Both the position numbers and the translations under genes were made by a program. From Mugil cephalus (taxonomy: Eukaryota > Chordata > Actinopteri > Mugiliformes > Mugilidae): a stretch of 64,000 nucleotides of DNA. This document shows positions 26,901 to 35,900 of this stretch, piece after piece. Each line of letters starts with the position of its first letter. Position 1 is the stretch's first letter. Below the pieces are notes generated by a model. It had not been told where the DNA came from. It ran no database searches and saw only the letters and a program-made list of their open reading frames with translations. Where the stretch lies: contig NC_061779.1 in NCBI RefSeq assembly GCF_022458985.1, forward strand, positions 12,164,501 through 12,228,500, in the 5' to 3' direction.

Positions 26901-29900
26901 CCACCCTGACACTGCGCTCTAAGTCCATGACTGCTGAGCTGGAGGAACTGGGTGAGTGCCAGAGAGCTGGCATGCGTACTTTAGATACTGGCAACATTCT
27001 CCTCCTCCTTTCCTATCATATTTCTGCTTTCGCTTTGTCAATAAAACCTGGTGTGTTTCCTAACTTTTAGAGTAGTCACTTCTGTTGGTTTTTCTTGTCT
27101 TTTTCCCTCCTCTGCTGACGCTATCTTTATCTCACCAAGCTTCTGCTCGGAGGAGAAGGGGAGGTGAGTCTGGGGCAAGAAATGGACGCCTCTCTAAATC
27201 CATCAAGATGAATTATCATTGAAGCGTCCGCTTAAGTGTTGATTAGAGCATAAAAGCAGGACATCTGGACTCTCTTTCTCCTCTCTTTTTAGTCTTATTC
27301 CCTTTTCTCTTTCACTCTATTTTACATCTTAATGCACACTCACTAGCTGACAACAATAAAACTGTATTGGGAAAGTGAATACCACAGGGCATGACATCAC
27401 ACTTTAGTAGATTTTAGAGATAGCTCGGTCTTAGAAACAATATTTCTGTGGTCTTATATTTCAGTATTTACGGCTCATTTAAGGCTCATTTCCTTCTCAA
27501 CAGAGAGACTGGATGAAATGTTGGCATCCCAGGAGTCAATGTTGCGTTCTCAGCCCTCTGAGGCAGATTACAGAGCTGCCACTGTCAAACAACGGCCTAC
27601 CAGCAGGAGAATAACACCAGCAGAGATCAGTGTGAGTGCACCTACACACAGCACACTGGCCGACAACATGTGTCACCATGCTGCCGGACATACACAAAGC
27701 CACCTTGTTTATTTTGAATCTTCAATAACTTGATAACTGTCTTTAGTAAGAGTCAATTCTGGGTTTTGTGCTGCAGTCACTGTTTGAGAGACAAGGGATG
27801 ACTCTACACGGAGGTCTTCACCCAGGCATTGAGAGAGGTCACATACCACTACCAAAGGGCATGTCCAGGACAAAGTCTTTTGGTAAAACAATCACCCATC
27901 CTGTACATATTCAAATAAGGTGAATGGTAGGTGTAATTATATCTACAGTAGGCAAAATGAGATGAGGGAGCTCCATCCTCTTTTCATGAATTGCATCATT
28001 GCACCCACAAAGAACAGTGTGTAAACGGCAACAAATAAAGCAGAGCAATGGATGAAGCTGTAGTCTCATCAAGCTTTCTGACAGGAATCATTTCCATCTG
28101 ATCTGATCTGAAGTTGAGCAGTCAAAACCTGAAAACATGTCAACAGCTCAGTTACAAATATGTACTTACAAAGCATTAAATATTCAGAATGTGAACAGTG
28201 CATATCTAGATGATATTTAAATGGCAGATGTTCATGTACAGCGTAGATAAACATAAATGATTAATTCTCAATTGTATTATTAACATTAATTATGAATTAT
28301 TATTAATGATTTAGTTGACTGTTAGATAAGTCAAAAATGGTTAGAATTACAAGTTGGTTTGAGGCACCTGATACATCATTAACTATGTAAGTAAACAGAC
28401 TAACAGATCATGAGGCAGCTGTGGACCTCATATACCTAATAGGCTCAGTTTTCGTGAGCTCACTCCAAATCACCAGGTGATCCGTGTTCTTCCCTTCCTC
28501 ATCAGGTGCCACTGAGGAGGATCGGCTGTCAGCCCTTGCTGGCGAGCACAGATTTCCCCGCAGTTCTTCTATGACAGACAGCCTCCGAGACCATGCACAG
28601 CCCCATCCTATCCCTCCACCCCCACAAACGGCACCTCCTCCTCCACCCTACTACCTGGACACTGGTCCTCCCCCAGCTTTCTGCCCCCCTCCTCCACCAT
28701 CTAGGACTCAGAGTCAGGGCCATGAGCCTGGAGGACGATCCAGCTTCAAGCCATCCTCTTTGGACCTGCCTTACGAGGCTGCCCAGCGACAGGCCACACA
28801 TCTTGAGAGACAGAAGAAAGCCCGCTCCATGATCATCCTGCAAGACTCTTCCCATCTACCTGTAGAACCGACGGAGATTCCCCGACCTTCTGCTGCTACT
28901 CCACCTGAGCGAATCAAAAGGAAGGGTCGGATTATTGACAACCCTTATGCTAATGTGGGTCAATTTAGCATTGGACTATACACACCCACCAAGCCCCAAA
29001 GGAAGAAAAGTCCCCTGGTGAAACAGCTACAGGTACGTTGCATGTTTGGTCTTTTTTTAATACAGAAGGCACTCCTGGATCTTGACCAGATTTTTTGTTC
29101 TTCTACAACAGGTAGAAGATGCACAAGAAAAAGCTAGTTTGGCCTTAGCTGCTGCCCACTCACGAGAGAGCTCACCCTCAGGACGACACCCGCATACCCA
29201 TGGGCACACCAGCCGTGCAGACTACTACCAGCATCAGCTGATGGCTGAGCGAGAGCGCTTGCGTGCCCAAGGAGAGATGATGTTTCAGGGTAAGGGCCCC
29301 TTCGCTGCTGCAATTGCCGGAGCAGTCAAAGATCGTGAGCGCCGCCTAGAAGAACGGAGGAAATCCACTGTCTTCCTTTCTGTTGGGACCATGGAGGGGG
29401 CGTCAACCACCAGCTCTGATTCCCCCTCTCTGACTCAGTCTCACTCCATTGACGAGCGGATGCTGACCCGAGAGCTGGGACAGCTGCCTCCCCCTGCCTT
29501 GGCTCTAAGCCCCTCGCCTAGTGGTACCACCTTTATCCACCCACTTACAGGAAAGCCCCTGGACCCCAATTCACCACTGGCTCTTGCGCTGGCCGCAAGG
29601 GAGAGGGCATTGACATCCCAGTCCCCAACTAGCAGCCCAGAGCCTCGGACTAAACAAGAGCGAGCAGGCCAGGGTGTACTGTTCTTTGACACGCAGACCA
29701 AAGAGTCTCCACATGGGGAAGGGGTACCTGCATCTCCACCTTTTTCACCTAAAAGCGCCAAGGCAGCAGGGTATGGGGCTGGATCCTCCCCAGCTTCAAT
29801 TTTAGTTCCCCAGCCCACTAAACCACAGTGGGCTACATCACAGTCACCTGTATCATTCCGGCAAGAAATGGAGGCCAGAATAGAGGAAAGGAAGGAGGAG

Positions 29901-32900
29901 AAGAGGCTAGAGGATAAAAAAAGTATGCTTATCAGCATTATGGATACATCCCAACAAAAGACAGCTGGGCTAATTATGGTCCACGCTACTAGTAATGGAC
30001 AGGCTGTGGGGATAGGTTCAGAACTAGAGGAGGCGCCGACCACAACATCTGTCGAGGCCAGTAAATCACCAACTCCGCGGGCTAAATCTCCCAGTCCAAC
30101 GGCCTCCTCACCCCAGGCCCAGCCCCAGGCCCTGCCTCAAACTCAGCGTCCTACCAGTCCAGCCCAAGAGAAGAGTCTGGCTCAGGGAAGCTCAGAGGAG
30201 GATGTGGATCCATACACGGTGACCCTGCCCCCTGCCATGTTATCCTCCAGTGATGAGGAAACAAGAGAGGAGCTGCGTAAGATCGGAGTTGTTCCGCCGC
30301 CAGATGAATTTGCTAACGGGCTGCTGGCACAGGCACAGGGGACGCCAGTGTCCCCAACTACACCTGCCACCTCCTCCACGACCCCTACAACACCAACGCC
30401 CCAAACTCCCTCAACCCCAACAACCCCAGCTGTAACCCCGACACAGCCCCCACCTCCAGCCAGTGCAGTAGCTGTCTCAGGGAAGCCCTCTGAACCTCTG
30501 GAGCCCCCACCGGTGGGCGAGTCTGGCTCTGCGGCTGACTCAGGCGTGGAGGAGGCTGACACACGCAGCTCCAGTGAGAGAGAGCGAGACCACCATCTCG
30601 AGACCACCAGCACCGTCTCCACAGTTTCCAGCATGTCCACATTGTCCTCAGAAAGCGGCGAGCCTGCCGATACACACACCACGCACACCTCCTATGCCGA
30701 CGGGCAGACTTTTGTGCTCGACAAGCCGCCAGTGCCTCCTAAACCCCGACTCAAGTCCCAGATAGGAGGCAGTAAAGGCCCCGTCACCTTCAGGGACCCT
30801 CTGCTGAAGCAGAGCTCTGACAGTGAGCTGCTATCACAGCAACAGGCAGCTGCCCTGGCTGCTGCTGCGGCTGGAGGAATTGGGCTCCCCTCAGGTGGTT
30901 CAGCCTCAGTGACTGGCCTCGCCCCCACCAAGCCTCGCTACCTCTTCCAGCGGAGGTCCAAGCTTTGGGGGGACCCAGTGGAGCCCCGTGGCCCGGGAGT
31001 GGGGCTAGGTATTGGGAGTTTGGGCAATCTTGGTGGGCTAGGGTTGGGGCTGGGTGCAGATGAGGGAACAAAACCGTCTGTTATGGGAGAGCTCAGTTCA
31101 CGACTACAGCAGCTAAATAAAGACACTAGGTCACTGGGAGAGGAACCACTGGGAACATCACTTGACCCAGGAAGGAAGTCACCTGTGGCAGGTGCCAGGT
31201 AAGAGATTATTAAATAAAACGTACAGAAAAAGTCCTTTAATACTATATTACAGAACAGCAGGCTAAAAGAAATGTTTAATTCATCCAGTTTTACGTTTGT
31301 GGTGGTATAAGTGAGATTCAAGTCTCAGCAAGAAGGATATTAATTGATTGAAGTTGCAAACTTGAGTTTAGATGGTTTCTCTTATTTATCAACACTATGT
31401 CATATATATTACTCTTTATTTGCATCAGCATCTATTGTGAAATATCACCCTTTGTTTTTGTTGTGTATGACATACATTATAAATTATGCATATGAATCCG
31501 CATTTCAAGCCAGTATGCTGTGAAGGTGACAATGAGCTCAGAGTTCATTGGCATCGTTGGTATTAGTTTTTATTACTGTATTGTTGTTAATAAACCGATT
31601 TGTGGGACATACTGTAACTCATTAAGAAGAAGGCGTATGAGGCGTAGGAAAGAGGTTTCTCACTCAGCAACTCCTGAGTTATCTCAAGTATCTAAAGCAC
31701 AGTGGTGTTTTTGTCTGTTATGTGTGGGTTTCTTTTTTTTTTTTTTTAGGCCATTCCTCAAAGTACAATGAATTCCTTTATATTTCTACAGATGTGAGGA
31801 CACCGAAGACAATAAACCTTAAAGTTATATACCCTAGGGTAAACCAAAGCTTTTTGTTTTATAGTGATTTTTCATAACAAGCTTATCAGCTATGCTCACT
31901 GAAAGAGAACAACCCTTTCTACAGTTTGTTTCATGCATTTTCTTTAAAATATTATTTGTTACCTTGTTTGCATCATGTGTTACTTTCACTTCTACTTGCA
32001 GAATCTTTCATTGTAGAAATAAAATACTGTAGTAAAGGTCTTTATATTCTTGATTTTAGAGTTCTACCATTGATGGCTCTGGTCTCAGGTCTAAACTGCT
32101 CTTAGTTTGCATAGTTACACATGTGATCTTTGGCCTGTTAAATGCTCTGTGTTAATGGTAGGCAGTCAGTAAGTGTTTTGTGATTTGTACATGTGAGTAT
32201 ATATATGTTTATATAGAAGACTGGTGCAAACAAGGTAACAGGCCTTGGAGGCATGTACTTCCTAAAATCCTTTCCTCATCTTTCACACACTCACTTTCGG
32301 GTTCTAACCTATGACCCTGCTAGCAGCTGCCCTTCCAGCATTTCCTTGAGCGTTCCCCAAAGCCCTTGTTCAAATAATACATAATACATCCTCACATCCA
32401 CAGCTCTTTGTAGTCATCACTGATATGAATCTGATAAGAACAGAAACTGCAGTTTCCTTCTTATCACCACCCCCCATCCTAAAGGCATCAGTGATAACCT
32501 CAAAGATTTCAGGATGTATTCTAAGACGTATTTGACTGAACAATAATGGTGTGTCATGCCATCCTCCCATAGCTCTAGGCACTAACTTTACCGAAAATCA
32601 GCAAGTGTCACAAGAACTGTCAAATAAATGGTGAGATCTCCTGTTTTGCTTTCCTCAGGATTTGATTAAGACGTAAAATCACCTGACAAAGTGTTTTATG
32701 GCTTTGCAAGGTGGAATTCAGATTCTTTTTTTTATTATTATTTTACTTATGACATATTCAGGAATTTGCAGTCAATCAAACATGCAGTTTGATTTGCATA
32801 GCCTCCTCTCCTTCCTTCTCTCATCCTGATATGCTTATGTGGAAAACAAGGCTGGAAGGATTTGCTTTCACTATATGTCGTAATTGCTAAGAGGAGCCGA

Positions 32901-35900
32901 AAGATATGAACAGACAATCCTAGAATTTAGATGATGTCATAACCAACTCTCAAGGAAAAAGAAGTCTTTCTAGAAAAGAACAACACTAGGCTACTAGGTC
33001 TTTCATGGTAGCATTGGCACTTGACTGTTTTCTGATGAACACCGAGGTTTGCTTTTTTTTTTTTTTTTTTTTGAACATCTTGGGGGTGGGATTTATCTCC
33101 AGATATGTCATGTTTTAAGAGCACAAGTTATTTAATGGGGAATTTATAAATGACCTTTTTTGTGTGGAAAACACCTGATAAGTATGTTTTATAGTCACAT
33201 ACCTTTGTCAGTATTGTACTTGTTTTTATTTTGTTTTGTTTTGGGGAGGTGGGGCTCATTCCTAAAACACTGCCGCAACTCAATGACAATCAACCTGTCT
33301 GTAGTGGTTGCTGTCTGGTTGACCTGGAGAGCATCAGCTGTTCAGAAAACCTCTTTGAGAACTGTACCATGAACTACAGTACATGTGTGTGGTTGTGCAA
33401 CCTGACCATGTCATAATATACAGTATGTTATCCTCACATCATTCAAAAGGTGTGAGCGGTGGTGTCCTTGATCCGATGCCACGTGATCCTTTTTCAAATA
33501 GTGTGTCTCAACCGCTTATTACTTATCAGAGATCTCAAGGTGGTTTAGAGAGAACCAAGAATAATAACACTATTATCAGCCGTGGTTGAAAATAGCACTG
33601 AATGCTCCAGACGCCTCCACGAGTCTCCAGTTGTTGGATTACTAGTAATTTGCTCGGGTGACCACAAATGAAATATGTAGTCTCCATTTCACACTGGGAC
33701 AAATTCAGCCATCAATCATTGGTCTATACCATTACCCCATCTGTGAATGGAAGAGGCGGCCATTTATCAAATGGAACATATCATGTAGCACCCATTTCTG
33801 ATTAGGCTCACCCTTTCCTGAGGTTATGCAACCAAAGACATCTCCACCATCTCCGTCTTGACAGTTGCACTTGGCTGTGACAAAGATGATCATGCACACC
33901 AGTATTTCTCCCTTCCTCCATGTCTGCATTTGTTTCCTCACCTACTGGAGCATTTCAGACATTGCATAGGCATCCAAGCGCTCTTGACTGTAACATTACA
34001 CCATCACTTACCCCATTCACTATGTGCCTCATGTAGAACCCTCAAAACTCACACTGCTGTATTTTGTCTCTCTCGGATCCACCTCGTTCACATGCTGTGT
34101 ATCATAGCTTTGGGTGGTTTGGAAACCTGTGATTCATTTGATTTGATTTGTGTTCCTTAATGTTCTGTTCATTGTTGTTCATGTAAATTGCATAACTTTG
34201 TTTTGTTTTTCAGTGTTTGTGTTGAGGATGGCCATGGTCCCTGACTGCCTTGCTTATTGGACACTGTATGTTCCTTAAACCAAGCTAATACTAATATGAC
34301 AGAAAATAACATGCAGCACATATCAATGCAAATTATTATCTACCTCATCCATAATACATACTGAATATAAGTAGAGGAATATTCCTGGAAGTAATTATTA
34401 ACATCTGCATCATTTTGAATGAGATGCAAAAGCAACTTCAAAAGTCCAGAGACATGTGCCTTCCTGTTATTTGTTTCTTCCTTTCCGTTTTTCTTCGTGC
34501 AGTGTTTGATATGTGAACAGTGTGCTCATTTCTCTCTCATGTAGCCCACTGGTCAGACCTTTCAGTGCTGAAGCCTCCTCTGCTATCTTTGCCATGCTAA
34601 CACAACAGTAGCACAAGCATGCTCACATATACACCAGTATGTATGACGATACAGTACGTGCTCTCTTACACACACACACACCTGTACACGTACAGTGAAG
34701 CATGTCAAAGGCAGCAGAGCTGGCTGAAGCAGACTATGCGTCTGGTTGGCAGGCTGCGTCTCATGGAGTGATGCTAACATTCTCTCCCATTGCTCTCTCT
34801 CTGCTCACCTTGCATGCTCCGCCCTGCTGCTCTGATCTGATTGGTCTAGAACTGACTGTGCGCCCAGGAGGGCAGGACGACTGTGTAAGTGCGCATGGAG
34901 CTCATCTCATATCCGTCGGCTCCCTGTAGTCTGATCATTTTTTTCCAGCCTGTGTGCTGCCTAGCTACCTCTGCTCCATTTAGCCCAAAGTCTCACAGAT
35001 GGGAAAACTGTTCCACACCTTTACGCGGGACACTCGCATTAACATGCATGAATGTAAACAGCACCACATGTAATACCTCTTTATCACATTTAGCTCTCTC
35101 CTTTCTTGCCTCTCATTGCTTGCTACACCACGAACAAAATCTTTAATCTCTAATCTAATCCACCCTGTTTTCCTGACCATTCCCGTTCCCTCCATTAGAT
35201 CAGCAGTGCACTAATGATTAATCTCTTCAGATTGATTCACAAAATGAAACTTCTTGTATTTGTAACTTATGTGTCAGCTTTAAAAATGCAGATAGCCAAC
35301 TCTAAGCTCTGAAGCTGTGAAAGAAACTGGGGTAACTATCAGATTTCTATTTCTAAATTAAGATAAAAGTTTAAATTAATACAATTCTCCCTCCACGTGT
35401 TACAGATGGTAAGACTGAGTTGACTGGTCACTGTCCTCCCGCTTGGTCTTTTAAAGTTCTTTAAAACATTTATAAGTGGCATCTTTTTTCTTTTTAGTTC
35501 TTCATCGTGCGACTAATATGCAACACAAGGCTGAAAATTTAAGATTTAAGATTCTACTTTTAGACCTGCCTTCTGTGTCTGTGTGTGTGTGTGTGCGTGT
35601 CCTGCCGAGTGTGTCACAAATGAAATTATGAATTCATGCCATCTGCAGTCAAAGATAAATCCATTTGGTGGGGCGATTTTTATCTATTTCTAAAGCCCTT
35701 ACATTTGTGGGTCATAGTAACCGTTTCAGCATTTCAGTGAAGCATACTGTATGACTGAACACGTTTGAGTCTTTAATTAAATTCATTATAGCAGAGACAC
35801 TTATGAGTAATGTGAGAAGGACTGATCTTATCGTCAGAAACTGCAATATAGGCCACTATATAGGTTAAAGTATTTGAAAGATTTTTTTATTCAATTAGAT

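Noticed and set aside
29441-30043. 200-codon open frame on the minus strand
   Set aside because: It lies antisense inside the GC-rich shank3 exon, whose plus-strand frame is clearly the real one; long antisense frames are expected from the codon bias.
30182-30688. 168-codon minus-strand frame rich in Val/Gly
   Set aside because: Mirror of the Thr/Pro coding tract of shank3, not an independent gene.
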